From: Solimicrobium sp040544425 | Lineage (GTDB): Bacteria; Pseudomonadota; Gammaproteobacteria; Burkholderiales; Burkholderiaceae_D | Assembly (NCBI GenBank): GCA_040544425.1 | Contig: JBEONO010000003.1 | Coordinates: forward strand, 124,001-188,000 | Direction: 5' to 3' | DNA: 64,000 nucleotides | In this document: positions 7,946-18,778 of the stretch, in pieces | Layout: every line of letters begins with the position of its first letter | Position numbering within the stretch: position 1 is the stretch's first letter | Notes under the pieces: generated by a model | What the model was told of the DNA's origin: nothing | Databases searched by the model: none | Seen by the model: only the letters and a program-made list of their open reading frames with translations | Made by a program: the position numbers and the translations under genes

Positions 7946-10900
7946 TGAATACCTCGAACGAAAAACGAACCATGCATTCCCGGCCAAACAAATTGCGGCC
8001 GGGTTTTTCTGTTCCTGCCGGCGCGATGGCCAGTGTGTCGGTGTTATGGCTGGCAGGTGTGCTTGGTTCTGGAACTGCGCAGGCGCAGACCGTGGTTGTG
8101 CCGCGCGTTGTGATTCCGGTCAGGGCTGCTGCCACGCCGAGTATCACCAATCTTCAGACGGCAATCGTTCCGCGTATTGCGCTCAGTGCGCCAGTGCCGA
8201 CTGCGCCAAGTAACAGTTTGCCGACGGGTAGTTCATCCAATGCAAATCTTGGCACGGCAGCCAATCCAATCTATGCGCCGACGGTGGTGAATGGGAATTT
8301 TGGTCCCTATCTGGTCGACCTGACTACCAACACGGCGACAATTAACGAAAACAGCAATACCGGTGTTTTGTCCTGGAGTTCGTTTGATCTCGGCGCGAAC
8401 GCGACAGTCAAAATTAACCAGCCTGCGGCGACCTCAATTTTGCTCAACCGGATTACCGGATCAATCGGTCAAACCTTGATCGATGGCACGCTGAACGCCA
8501 ACGGCAATGTGTACTTTTATAACCCGAACGGATTTATCTTTGGCAAAACCGCGTCCGTCAACGTTAATACGCTTTTGGCGACCTCGTTAAACCTGGACGA
8601 CAAACTGCTCATCAGAGGTATTCTTGCCCCATCGTTGAATGCACCGTTTGTCGCTGATCCAACTTTAACGTCAGCACCAGGCGATATTCTGGTCGATGGC
8701 GTATCCGGTGGCGCGCAGGCAAAACTGACTGCAGCCAACGGTGGCAAGGTCATGCTGTTTGCGCCGAACGTAACCAATAACGGTGTCGTCACTGCGCCGG
8801 ATGGACAGGTGATTCTGGCCGGTGGCGGCAAGGTTTATCTGTCCTCGCCCACCGACGCCACGATGCGCGGCCTGTACGTTGAGGTGGACAGTACCAGCCT
8901 GCCAAACAATACGGCGACCTCGGTGACCAATACATCGGTAACCAATAATGGAACGATTGCGGTCGGTCGCGGTAACGCAACCCTGGTTGGGATGGTCGTC
9001 AATCAGAACAATACAATTACCGCCCAGACTTCGGTGAATCTGAACGGTTCGATCTACCTGCAGGCAGCTGATGGTGGCATCTCGGAAGGACTCGGTTCGG
9101 CACCACATCCAACGATTAACGGAACGCTCACCCTGGGTAGTGGCAGCGTTACCAGGATTGATATCGTTGACGACGGCAATACCTCAGTGCCATCTGACAG
9201 CAATCCTTTTAAACCTTCAGTAGTCAGTTTGAAGGGGCAGACCATTAATCTGAATGGCATGGTTGTGGCGCCCGGCGGAAAAGTGACGGTCGATGCGCGT
9301 GTCAGTCCGATCGCCAAGCAGGGCGACGTGCCGACTGCTGATGCCAGTCTGATCAATCTGGGACAGGGCAGCGTGATTGACGTATCCGGCGACAAGAATG
9401 CAGTCCTGCCGATGAGCAGCAATGTCATTTCGATTCAGCTGTTGTCCGAACTTGCTGACAACGTTGCGCTGCGCGACTCGGCGTTGCGCGGCAAGACCTT
9501 GAATTTCGACATTCGCAAAGGAACCACGATTGCGGACATCAGTGCCGATCTTGCCAAATTACCGTACACGGTTGGTCAGCTGGCCGCCACCGGTGGCACT
9601 GTCAACATCAGTGCGTTGGGATCGATCGTGCAACAAAGCGGCAGCACAATCAACGTCTCAGGTGGTCAGGTCAATTATGCTGCCGGTTATGTGAATACGT
9701 CCAAACTGGTGTCGGGCGGAGCGCTGTTCTCCGACAGCACGGCGTCATCAAACCGGGTGTACAGCGGGTTTGTCAATTTGCCGGATGGTCGCTGGGACTA
9801 CGAGCCTGCCTACTTTGACGGAAAAAACGCAGGTTCAATCACACTGAACGCGCCGCAGCTTGCGCTGCTCGGGGGTAAAGACAGTTCTGCCGGTAATTTA
9901 AGCTTTATTGGCACAACCCAAATTGGCAGCTATCAACGCGATGTCGGCGCGAGCAACAGGCCGACCGGCGGCAGCCTTGTCATTGGTACCAATCCGGGTT
10001 CATTTAACGATCAGAGCATTAACACCGCACTGCTGCAGTTTGGTTACCTGGGTGATCTGACGCTCAATAACAATGCCACCATGCCTGTTCTCACCGATGC
10101 CGCCAGCGTGCTGGCGAGCAGTCGGGTTGATCTCAACGTTGACGCTTTGAATGCCGGCGGATTTACTAGGTTGACGGCGTATGCCGGCGGAAAAATTTCA
10201 GTGGCCGGCAATATCGCGCTGGGTGCGGGCGGCAGTCTTGCCCTGACCTCGCTGGGTGATATCACCTTCGCAGGTGGCGTCTCCATGCCTGGCGGTTCGG
10301 TCACTGCCAAGTCGGCACACACGATCGCCGTCGATAAAGGTTCGAGCTTTAATCTTGCAGGTACCTGGCGCAACGATGCGGCCATCAGCAATCCGGCACG
10401 CGACGTCAACGGTGATCCGACTGGCGATATCGTCCTGAAAGGCGGCAATTTGTCACTGGATGCTGAGCACGTGGTTGTCGATGACAATGTCTCGATCGAC
10501 GTCTCAGGCGGTGGATGGCTTTCGGCAAAACGCAAATTAAGCAGCGGCAGCGGTGGCAATATCAGTCTGGTGGCGGATAATCAGATCAACATTACCGATC
10601 CGTTTGCGAGCCTGGCAATTGGCAATAACCTGACCATGGCTTCGTACGGTTTGACCAAGGGTGGAACGCTGACCCTGCAGACCAACAATGTCCAGATTGG
10701 TGGGGCACTTGCCACGCCTGATCCGAAGCAGGATCAGGCTCTGAAAGCATTGCTGTTGCCGGTGGATTTTTTCAGTCAAAACGGATTTTCTTCCTATGTT
10801 ATTAACGGTTTGAGCGGTCTCAACGTTGCCCCTGGCAGCCAGGTCACCGCAACGGCGCAGAACTGGGTGGTCAACAATTTCTGGCGCAATATTGCTTCCG

Positions 10901-13900
10901 GCAAGATGAGCGACATCGCTGCGCCGGGCACGTTGAATCTGGTTGGCCCGCAAAGCGGACGACAGGCGGTCAACCTGACACTGCGTTCAGTCAAAGCTGA
11001 TCCAGTGATAAGTCTGTCGACCGGCACGGTTTCCGTTGGTGCCAATGCTGTACTCAAGACCGATCCGAAGGCGACGGTTACCCTGGAAGCGGGTACCTTG
11101 ATCGACGTGGAAGGCACCATCGACGCACCTGGTGGCACGATCAATCTGGCTTTTTCCGGGCCCAATGGTGATCCGGCCAAAGGCATCTGGATCGGTGCTG
11201 ACGCGCACTTGTTCGCCAGAGGCACGACTTCGACCTTGTACACCGGTCCGAACGGCGTCAGCACCGGCGAGGTGCTCGGCGGTGGTTCAGTCAATATTGG
11301 CGGTGGTTACGCGGGCGCAGACTCGAATCATGCCGGCAATGGTTATCTGGTGGTGGAGCAGCAAAGCGCTGCCGCTGCAAAGAGCGGTGCCAGCATTGAT
11401 GTCAGTGGTACGGCCAGCGCACCGGTTACCTTGAGCGCGCAACGTAACAGCAGCGGCGCGGTAATTATTGCGAGCGCTGGCGGCAGTATTGCGCTTGACG
11501 AGTCCGCAGGTATTTCGTTCAGCGGTACTGCTCTGGGGCTGGCAGGCAACAGCAGCCAGCAGGGCGGTTCCTTGTCGGTGCGCATCACCGGTGGCGCCAC
11601 GACCCCGGTCAATTTGCCGGGCACGATTAATATCATTGATGGTGCAGTCGCGAACTATCTTCCGGCTGACCTGGTACCTGGCAAAAGTATCACCGGCGCA
11701 CCGTATCAGGCCTTCATCAGTACCGGTTCGTTTGGCAGCGGCGGGTTTGACAGTCTGTCCTTCAAGAGCAATGTAATCAATCTGAGTTCGGGTACCGGAA
11801 GTTTTACTCTGAATGCGCCCGCATCGCTGTATCTGGATACCCCGGTGCTGAGTATCAGCAGCGTTGCGGGATCAACGCTGCCAGTGACATCGGTTCAATT
11901 GAATTCGGCCTATGTGCAACTGGGCAGCACCGACATCAATTATCAGAACAAACCGACAGCCAATGTCCTGTCCAATCCGAATAATAATTTTTTCAGTTCG
12001 ACCACTGTTAACAATCCTTACCAGAACAACGTTGCTACCGATGGTGCTGCGACCCTGAACGTCAATGCGACCACCATCGATCTGATCGGCACTGCCGTTG
12101 TGCAGGGTGCGCATAATACCAATCTGAATGCCAGCCAGGATATACGCCTGGTCGGCGTCGGGCAAAAAGATCTGAGCACTGGAAATAATTCTACCGTTGC
12201 CACACCGCTCAACCAGTTGATGCCAACCGGTGAGTTAAGCGTTGCCGGGAATTTGACTCTGACCTCGGCACAAGTCTATCCGACCACGCTGTCCAGTTTT
12301 GCGCTTGATGCCGAAGGCAGCAACAGCAGCCTGAATTTTGTTTCCAACGGCAGCAAACCCTATGCGCCTTTGTCGGCGGCTGGCAGCTTGTTTGGATTTG
12401 CCCAGAATATCAATCAGGGCGGGACGGTCGTGGCGCCATTTGGCACCATCGATCTGGTCGCTGGTACTCAGCTTAACTATAAGAGCGGCAGCACCACATC
12501 GGTTGCTGGCAGTGGCGTGATTCCGTTCGGCATGCTGATCAATGGCCGCGACTGGGCCTATGACTTCGGCGCAGGCAATGACGTTCTGTTTGAGCTTAAT
12601 CCGAACAACAACAGCAATGTGCCCCAAACAACTCTGCCGCAAAAGCAGATTATTTCCAGCGCGCCGACCGTTACCACTCAATCCGGCGCGACACTGAATC
12701 TGTCCGGCGGCGGGAGCCTTTACGCCTACGAGTTCACAGCGGGCTCTTACGGTACGGTCGATGTGCTGAAAAACAATGTGCCGGGAAGCCAGACCAAAAC
12801 CTTTGCGATCATGCCGGGATATGCCAACGCAGTCGCACCGCGCGACTTCCAGTATGGGCAAGATGGTGGCCTCAAGCCCGGGCAGACGGTGTACCTGTCC
12901 GGTATCGCCGGACTGGCTGCCGGTAATTACGTCCTGCTGCCCGCCCATTACGCCTTGCTGCCAGGTGCACTGGCTGTAACCGTGACCAGCACCGGACGCG
13001 ATACCACCGTTGCAAACAATCTGGTCAATCTGAATGGCTCACTCTCCGTGGCCGGGAATACCAATGTGCTCGGCAAAGGTGAGTCACGCACGTCGACGTT
13101 TACAGTCACGCCGGGCAGCGTAGTGCGCAAGGAATCGCAGTATCAGGAATATTCGCTGAGCACCTATTTTGCCGCTGCTGCGAAGGCGGCAGGCGTGACT
13201 GCTCCGCAATTGCCGGTAGATGGCGGACATCTGGAATTCAATGCCACCACCACTCTTGCCCTGGCCGGACTGTTTGAACTTGGCGCTGACAAGGGCGGCG
13301 CAAACGGTATCGTCGACATTTCTGCGCCTGTGATTGATGTGGTGGGCGACGCGACCCAAACTGTCGCGCCGAATGCGGTAAAACTGCTGGCCAGTGACTT
13401 GAACGCACTCGCGGCCGACAGCCTGCTGCTGGGTGGAGTGCGCCAGACTAACGGCACAGGCACGAATCTGCAGATTGGTGCCCAGACCGTTACGATTGAC
13501 AATAACAGTACTCATGCCTTGACCGGCACCGACATTATTCTTGCGGCACAAAACAGCGTCACGCTGTCCGCTGATGCGGCGATTCAGGCCTCAGGCAACA
13601 AGGCGCATACCTCAAACAACCTCACTGTTCTCAATACCGACCCGAACGGTAATACGGTCGGTACCGATGGTGCGCTGTTACGCGTCTCCACCGGACCGGC
13701 CGTGGCCGTGCAGCGCACGGCACCGGCAGGCGCACAGGGTACGCTGACGATAGGTCAGGGCGCCACGATCGCTGCAACTGGCTCGGTGTATCTGGACGCA
13801 ACGCAGAGCACCGTGAACAACGGCCAGTTAAATCTGGCAACTGGCGCAGCGCTTGGCCTGGGTGCATCCCGGATCAGCCTCGGCGATGCGATTCCGGCCA

Positions 13901-16900
13901 GTGTCAGCGGCTTGCAGTTCAACACTGCCGCTTTGACCAATCTGAATAGCCTGTCCTCGTTGATGCTGACCAGCTATTCGACCATTGATCTGTACGGGAA
14001 TGTCAAATTAGGCAGTGCCGCAATGACTGACCTGACCCTGAATACCTCAGGATTCCAGGGTAATTACGTCTCCGGCGCGCCGGGTGATGTGACGTTGAGC
14101 GCGCACAACGTGCGCTTCTCGGGCGGGAATAATTTCGTCACAGCCGGGCCGGTCGCTGCAACTGCAAGCAACACGTTCACTGTCGCGGCACAGAATATTT
14201 TGATCGGACAGGGCAACCTGGCTGTGAAGGGTTTTGCGACCAGCAACCTGACCGCGACCAATCAGTTGGTGGCAGTTGGCACCGGCGGAGTTTCCTTCGA
14301 CAATGACCTGAATCTGCTGGCCGGCAGCATTACATCCAACAGTGGTGCCAACGTCAGCATCATGGCGCAAAATGCCCTGTCGATTGCTCAGTCTGCAGCT
14401 ACGCCGGGTTCGACTGCAACGGCACCACAGTTGGGCGGGACACTGCAATTCAAAGCGAAAACCATTCAATCCAGCGCCAATATCAACCTTCCGTCAGGCA
14501 GCATTGACATGGTTGCGGCCAATGGCATCACCCTGACCGGTGGTACGCTCAGTGCAGCTGGTTCTTCAAAAGTATTTGGCTCGACGACAGCATATTCGCG
14601 CGCTGGAGACATCAAGCTGGACGGTGGCGCGGGGAAAGTCACCATTTCCGCGCCTGTCACACTCGACGTGTCAGCAGTCGGCGCGTCAGCCGGTTCGTTG
14701 GCAATCAGCGGGTCCGGTCTTAATTTGGACAGCGCTGCAACGCTAAAAGGTGGCGCACTGCCTGGCATAGATAAAGTAGCCCAGACCCAGGGTAGTTTCG
14801 CTTTGGATGTAGGTCAGCTTGCTTCGGCAACGCAACTGGATCAGTTGGCAACAACGCTGAAGCTGTCCGGCTTCAACGCTGCACAGAGTTACCGCGTGCG
14901 TAACGGTGACGTCACGTTGGACGCCAACATTAAAGCCCAGCAGGTCAACATATCGGTTGACAACGGCAATCTGAATGTTGCCGGTACCATCGATGCATCC
15001 GGTGCGTCCGGAGGCACGATCGGCCTGTTTGCCTCACAGACCATCAGTGGCAGCGGATCCGGTCAGGTGAACCTGCTCGCAGGTTCTGTGCTGGATGCTT
15101 CGGCGAATACGTTAGCTACCAGTACTACCCAAAGCACGGCCGGTTCTATCGGTACGGGTGGGACAGTGACTATCGGAACCGCCAGCGCTGACGGACAGAC
15201 GCCTGCCGATCTGAACGGCGGCAGTACCATCAACTTTGCCTCGGGCTCATTGATCAATGTCAGTGGCAAAAGCAACGAGACCAACGGCAATGCCAACGGC
15301 ACGGTGACGTTCCGTGCACCGCAGATTAGCGGTGGAAACGATGTCGCCATTACTGGCCTGAACGGCACGGTCACTGGCAGCAAACTGAATACCGTAGAAG
15401 GCTACAAGGTCTATGTCACGTCAAATGTCAGTTCCGATGCTGATCTGGCAAATGGTGACGGTACTTATGCCAACCTGCAGGCAGCAACGGTGAAGGGTGC
15501 AGTCCCAACAGGTGGTCAGCTTTACAAGGACGTACAGACATTCAATAAAGGCGGCGCTGGTGCTGCGTTGGCCTCACGCAGCAACGGTTTGGCGCTGACC
15601 ATGTCAGCTGGCATTGAAATTCGTTCTGCGTCCAATACCGATCTGACTGTTTCGGTCAATGAAGATCCGACAGTGACGGCGCAAAAACAAAATCGGGGCT
15701 GGGATCTGGCTTCCTGGCACACCAAAAATGCAGCACCGGTCAATCTGACCCTGCGCGCCGCTGGCAACCTGATCATTAATGGCTCGATCAGCGATGGTTT
15801 TACCAAGCCAGCCGGGACCACGGCGGCTATGCCTGACTGGACACTGGACAGTCAAAATTCCGGAAGTTTCCGGCTGGTCGGCGGTGCAGACTATAGCGCC
15901 GCCAATCCGCTGGCGGTGATTGCCAACAGTTCGATGGGCGACGTGCAGATTAACTTCGCCAATCCGCAATCCGGGAATGCGCATGACACGCCAGTGGCGC
16001 TGGTGCGCACCGGCATAGGTTCAATCGACGTGGCAGCCGGGCGCGACGTGGTTCTGGGCACGTTTGTTCCGGACGATCCAACCACGACCTTGAGTGCAGC
16101 CATCTACACAGCAGGAAAACAGACCAGCTACGATGGTTCATACGGCACCTTCACCGCACCGACCAACGCTGTCAACAGCCAGTACAGCACTACCGTCACC
16201 AAACCTGCGGCTCAGTTTGCGGAAGATGGCGGAGCGATTTCGATTCTTGCGGAACGAAACGTGGTTGGCGCAGCGCAGCAGCAAGTGGTGAACAACTGGT
16301 TATTCCATCAGGGCGCGACCACCACCGATGCCAATGGCAATACTGTATTCAGCAAAATCGGCGGAAAAACCGCCAACACGGCATGGTGGGCGCGCCCCGA
16401 TTATTTTGGTCAAGGCATTGCAACCATGGCTGGCGGTAAGGTCAGCATCGTCGCAGTGACGGGTAATCTTCAGGACGTGTCGGCTGGCACCGCAACGGAT
16501 GCCTTCATGCCGGGCGCAGCGCCAAGTGTGCTGGTTGAGCGCGGCGGCGGAGACCTGTTTGTCAAGGCGGGCGGCGATATTTCCGGCGGCAGTTTTTATG
16601 TCCAGAAGGGACAGGGCACGATCATTGCCGACGGTTCGATCACGTCCGGTTCGATTCAAGCCAACGGCCTGAACGTCAATACCATCCTGGCGCTTGGAGA
16701 CGCAAAGCTGAATGTCACTGCGCGTAATAATCTGGATGTCGAAGCCATCTACAACCCGACTTTAGCTCCGCAGTCGGCATTTAATTCCGGTATCAAAGTG
16801 GACCAGTTCACGTTAACCGTGACGGGTGCCAGAAAGAATGCGCAATTCAGCAATTTTTCCACTTACAGCGATCAAAGCGCAGTGAGCCTGACTGCAACAA

Positions 16901-18744
16901 GTGGCGATGTGTTAATGACCAATAATGAGTCCTTGCAGACTGTCTCTACGCTAGGTGCGAATGCTCTTCCTTTGGCAAATCTGAGCAATATCGGGAACTA
17001 CGACACGCTCTATACCTATGCGCCAGCCAATCTGAATGTCATCGCATTAAACGGAAATATCACCTCGGTTGGCGGATTCACGATGGCCGGTTTGGCTGAC
17101 GGCCAGCTCAATCTGTTGGCGTCGAACTCGATCAATCTAAGCGGAACCGGGCGCAATGGTTTGGCGATGCTGGATATCCCCCAAGCCAATTTTTCGCCAT
17201 ATTATGCGCCGCGCTACCTGGATATGACATCGGGGAACGACTATACACTTCTGACCGATCCAGGCAACGCGTCCAGTCTGGCTGCTCATACTGCCGAGGT
17301 GCTGCATAGCGGGGACTCACAGCCGGTGCGGATTATTGCGCAAACCGGTGATATCAAAGGCGACGCCACCAACAATACGCTTGCTCTGTGGCTGCCCAAA
17401 TTCGCTGAGATTTCAGCTGGCCATGACATCCAGGACCTGTTTTTCACGATCCAACACAATGCGCCAAGCGACGTGACAACTGTCTCGGCCGGAAATAATT
17501 TTACTGACACGAACATTCTTTCACCCGGCGGCAGTTCGGTACAACATACGGTAGATGGACCAGGACGAATTGATTTTAATGTCGGGCACACTTTTGATCT
17601 TGGCAATTCGGCCGGTGTCATTACCCGCGGCAATCTTGATAATCCGTATTTGAATATCGGTAGTGCCGCCATCAACATCCAGGCCGGTACTGGCTCTGCC
17701 GACTACGTCAATTTCAGCAAGAACTTTGTGACCGCTTCGAATCTGACGGCGGTCGACCAGGCGGCGCTGATTGCATTCGTCAATCAGGTCAAACCTGGTT
17801 CGGCAACGACCGCCAAGGATGCCTGGACTGCATTGCAGGCCATGCCTGCTGACCAGCAGATGAGTTTCCTGAACTTGATCAAGCCGGATCTGAACGCGGC
17901 GTACTTTAACAATCTGGTTGCTTCCAGCAAGATCAGTGGTCTGGCGCTGTTCGACAAGACCATTGCCACACTGTTCCCGAATATCAATCCGGCAGGCGGC
18001 GATATCAATGTATTTGCCAGTGAGCTGGAGACCTATCAGGGCGGTTCGATCAACCTGTTCACACCTGGCGGCTCGGTGTACGCGGGCTTGCCGAATCTGC
18101 CGACTTATTTGGCCAAGACTCCTTCTCAGCTGGGTATTTTCACGATTGGTGGCGGCGCAATCGGTGGCATGGTCAAGACCAATTTCGAAGTCGATCAGGG
18201 CCGTGTATTTACACTCGGTGGTGGCAATATCTCGCTGGTTTCCCAATACGGCGATCTGTCAGCCGGTAAGGGCACCAAGACTGCGTCCTCAGCGCCGCCG
18301 CCATTGCTGATCGTTCACCTCGATGGCAGTACGACCTTCGACGTGTCCAGTTCGATTTCCGGTTCCGGTATCGGCACGCTCAAAACCGACCCGTCGGTCC
18401 CCGACGCCAGCATCTATGTCGTCGCACCACGCGGCACCTTTGATGCCGGTGACGCCGGTGTACGTTCCTCCGGTACCGTAGAAGTCAATGCGTTGGTGGT
18501 GCTCAATGCCAGCAACATCGTCGCTTCGGGTGGCGTGACCGGTGTGGCGTCGCTTGAATCGGTAAACGTCGGCGCAGGCCTGTCCAGCAACACCACACCG
18601 AACGTCGGCGACATCGCCAAAAACCTGAGCAATCCGAATTCGGATGCCAACAAAAACGACACGACCCTGTCAGTAGACGTGCTCGGTTATGGCAGCGACA
18701 GCGGCAGCGACGACGATGAGAAAAAGAAGCAAAAAAAGATTTAA
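7945..18744 (+). CDS. Filamentous-haemagglutinin-like two-partner secreted exoprotein (TpsA)
   Basis: A 3599-residue giant exoprotein. The start at 7945 overlaps the tpsB stop; an ATG at 7933 is in frame but less likely. An extended signal region ends near AQAQ (about residue 48). Residues about 65-210 form the TPS domain, with the hallmark NPNGF at about 193. The rest is beta-helix-type sequence rich in Gly, Ser, Thr, Asn and Val with many SGGxxxN-type turns. The tail is acidic then basic (DDDEKKKQKK). No toxin or peptidase domain was recognised at the C-terminus, so an adhesin or matrix role is more likely than contact-dependent killing. The reading frame is open throughout. Confidence 0.92.
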   Translation: MNTSNEKRTMHSRPNKLRPGFSVPAGAMASVSVLWLAGVLGSGTAQAQTVVVPRVVIPVRAAATPSITNLQTAIVPRIALSAPVPTAPSNSLPTGSSSNANLGTAANPIYAPTVVNGNFGPYLVDLTTNTATINENSNTGVLSWSSFDLGANATVKINQPAATSILLNRITGSIGQTLIDGTLNANGNVYFYNPNGFIFGKTASVNVNTLLATSLNLDDKLLIRGILAPSLNAPFVADPTLTSAPGDILVDGVSGGAQAKLTAANGGKVMLFAPNVTNNGVVTAPDGQVILAGGGKVYLSSPTDATMRGLYVEVDSTSLPNNTATSVTNTSVTNNGTIAVGRGNATLVGMVVNQNNTITAQTSVNLNGSIYLQAADGGISEGLGSAPHPTINGTLTLGSGSVTRIDIVDDGNTSVPSDSNPFKPSVVSLKGQTINLNGMVVAPGGKVTVDARVSPIAKQGDVPTADASLINLGQGSVIDVSGDKNAVLPMSSNVISIQLLSELADNVALRDSALRGKTLNFDIRKGTTIADISADLAKLPYTVGQLAATGGTVNISALGSIVQQSGSTINVSGGQVNYAAGYVNTSKLVSGGALFSDSTASSNRVYSGFVNLPDGRWDYEPAYFDGKNAGSITLNAPQLALLGGKDSSAGNLSFIGTTQIGSYQRDVGASNRPTGGSLVIGTNPGSFNDQSINTALLQFGYLGDLTLNNNATMPVLTDAASVLASSRVDLNVDALNAGGFTRLTAYAGGKISVAGNIALGAGGSLALTSLGDITFAGGVSMPGGSVTAKSAHTIAVDKGSSFNLAGTWRNDAAISNPARDVNGDPTGDIVLKGGNLSLDAEHVVVDDNVSIDVSGGGWLSAKRKLSSGSGGNISLVADNQINITDPFASLAIGNNLTMASYGLTKGGTLTLQTNNVQIGGALATPDPKQDQALKALLLPVDFFSQNGFSSYVINGLSGLNVAPGSQVTATAQNWVVNNFWRNIASGKMSDIAAPGTLNLVGPQSGRQAVNLTLRSVKADPVISLSTGTVSVGANAVLKTDPKATVTLEAGTLIDVEGTIDAPGGTINLAFSGPNGDPAKGIWIGADAHLFARGTTSTLYTGPNGVSTGEVLGGGSVNIGGGYAGADSNHAGNGYLVVEQQSAAAAKSGASIDVSGTASAPVTLSAQRNSSGAVIIASAGGSIALDESAGISFSGTALGLAGNSSQQGGSLSVRITGGATTPVNLPGTINIIDGAVANYLPADLVPGKSITGAPYQAFISTGSFGSGGFDSLSFKSNVINLSSGTGSFTLNAPASLYLDTPVLSISSVAGSTLPVTSVQLNSAYVQLGSTDINYQNKPTANVLSNPNNNFFSSTTVNNPYQNNVATDGAATLNVNATTIDLIGTAVVQGAHNTNLNASQDIRLVGVGQKDLSTGNNSTVATPLNQLMPTGELSVAGNLTLTSAQVYPTTLSSFALDAEGSNSSLNFVSNGSKPYAPLSAAGSLFGFAQNINQGGTVVAPFGTIDLVAGTQLNYKSGSTTSVAGSGVIPFGMLINGRDWAYDFGAGNDVLFELNPNNNSNVPQTTLPQKQIISSAPTVTTQSGATLNLSGGGSLYAYEFTAGSYGTVDVLKNNVPGSQTKTFAIMPGYANAVAPRDFQYGQDGGLKPGQTVYLSGIAGLAAGNYVLLPAHYALLPGALAVTVTSTGRDTTVANNLVNLNGSLSVAGNTNVLGKGESRTSTFTVTPGSVVRKESQYQEYSLSTYFAAAAKAAGVTAPQLPVDGGHLEFNATTTLALAGLFELGADKGGANGIVDISAPVIDVVGDATQTVAPNAVKLLASDLNALAADSLLLGGVRQTNGTGTNLQIGAQTVTIDNNSTHALTGTDIILAAQNSVTLSADAAIQASGNKAHTSNNLTVLNTDPNGNTVGTDGALLRVSTGPAVAVQRTAPAGAQGTLTIGQGATIAATGSVYLDATQSTVNNGQLNLATGAALGLGASRISLGDAIPASVSGLQFNTAALTNLNSLSSLMLTSYSTIDLYGNVKLGSAAMTDLTLNTSGFQGNYVSGAPGDVTLSAHNVRFSGGNNFVTAGPVAATASNTFTVAAQNILIGQGNLAVKGFATSNLTATNQLVAVGTGGVSFDNDLNLLAGSITSNSGANVSIMAQNALSIAQSAATPGSTATAPQLGGTLQFKAKTIQSSANINLPSGSIDMVAANGITLTGGTLSAAGSSKVFGSTTAYSRAGDIKLDGGAGKVTISAPVTLDVSAVGASAGSLAISGSGLNLDSAATLKGGALPGIDKVAQTQGSFALDVGQLASATQLDQLATTLKLSGFNAAQSYRVRNGDVTLDANIKAQQVNISVDNGNLNVAGTIDASGASGGTIGLFASQTISGSGSGQVNLLAGSVLDASANTLATSTTQSTAGSIGTGGTVTIGTASADGQTPADLNGGSTINFASGSLINVSGKSNETNGNANGTVTFRAPQISGGNDVAITGLNGTVTGSKLNTVEGYKVYVTSNVSSDADLANGDGTYANLQAATVKGAVPTGGQLYKDVQTFNKGGAGAALASRSNGLALTMSAGIEIRSASNTDLTVSVNEDPTVTAQKQNRGWDLASWHTKNAAPVNLTLRAAGNLIINGSISDGFTKPAGTTAAMPDWTLDSQNSGSFRLVGGADYSAANPLAVIANSSMGDVQINFANPQSGNAHDTPVALVRTGIGSIDVAAGRDVVLGTFVPDDPTTTLSAAIYTAGKQTSYDGSYGTFTAPTNAVNSQYSTTVTKPAAQFAEDGGAISILAERNVVGAAQQQVVNNWLFHQGATTTDANGNTVFSKIGGKTANTAWWARPDYFGQGIATMAGGKVSIVAVTGNLQDVSAGTATDAFMPGAAPSVLVERGGGDLFVKAGGDISGGSFYVQKGQGTIIADGSITSGSIQANGLNVNTILALGDAKLNVTARNNLDVEAIYNPTLAPQSAFNSGIKVDQFTLTVTGARKNAQFSNFSTYSDQSAVSLTATSGDVLMTNNESLQTVSTLGANALPLANLSNIGNYDTLYTYAPANLNVIALNGNITSVGGFTMAGLADGQLNLLASNSINLSGTGRNGLAMLDIPQANFSPYYAPRYLDMTSGNDYTLLTDPGNASSLAAHTAEVLHSGDSQPVRIIAQTGDIKGDATNNTLALWLPKFAEISAGHDIQDLFFTIQHNAPSDVTTVSAGNNFTDTNILSPGGSSVQHTVDGPGRIDFNVGHTFDLGNSAGVITRGNLDNPYLNIGSAAINIQAGTGSADYVNFSKNFVTASNLTAVDQAALIAFVNQVKPGSATTAKDAWTALQAMPADQQMSFLNLIKPDLNAAYFNNLVASSKISGLALFDKTIATLFPNINPAGGDINVFASELETYQGGSINLFTPGGSVYAGLPNLPTYLAKTPSQLGIFTIGGGAIGGMVKTNFEVDQGRVFTLGGGNISLVSQYGDLSAGKGTKTASSAPPPLLIVHLDGSTTFDVSSSISGSGIGTLKTDPSVPDASIYVVAPRGTFDAGDAGVRSSGTVEVNALVVLNASNIVASGGVTGVASLESVNVGAGLSSNTTPNVGDIAKNLSNPNSDANKNDTTLSVDVLGYGSDSGSDDDEKKKQKKI

Positions 18745-18778
18745 TTGAATAAATTGGCTTAACTAGAGGAAGAACGTT

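Noticed and set aside
17521..18246. A 241-codon open frame opposite to tpsA, and similar ones at 12235-12948
   Set aside because: Long antisense frames are expected opposite a repetitive, GC-rich exoprotein gene; no ribosome site or family match.
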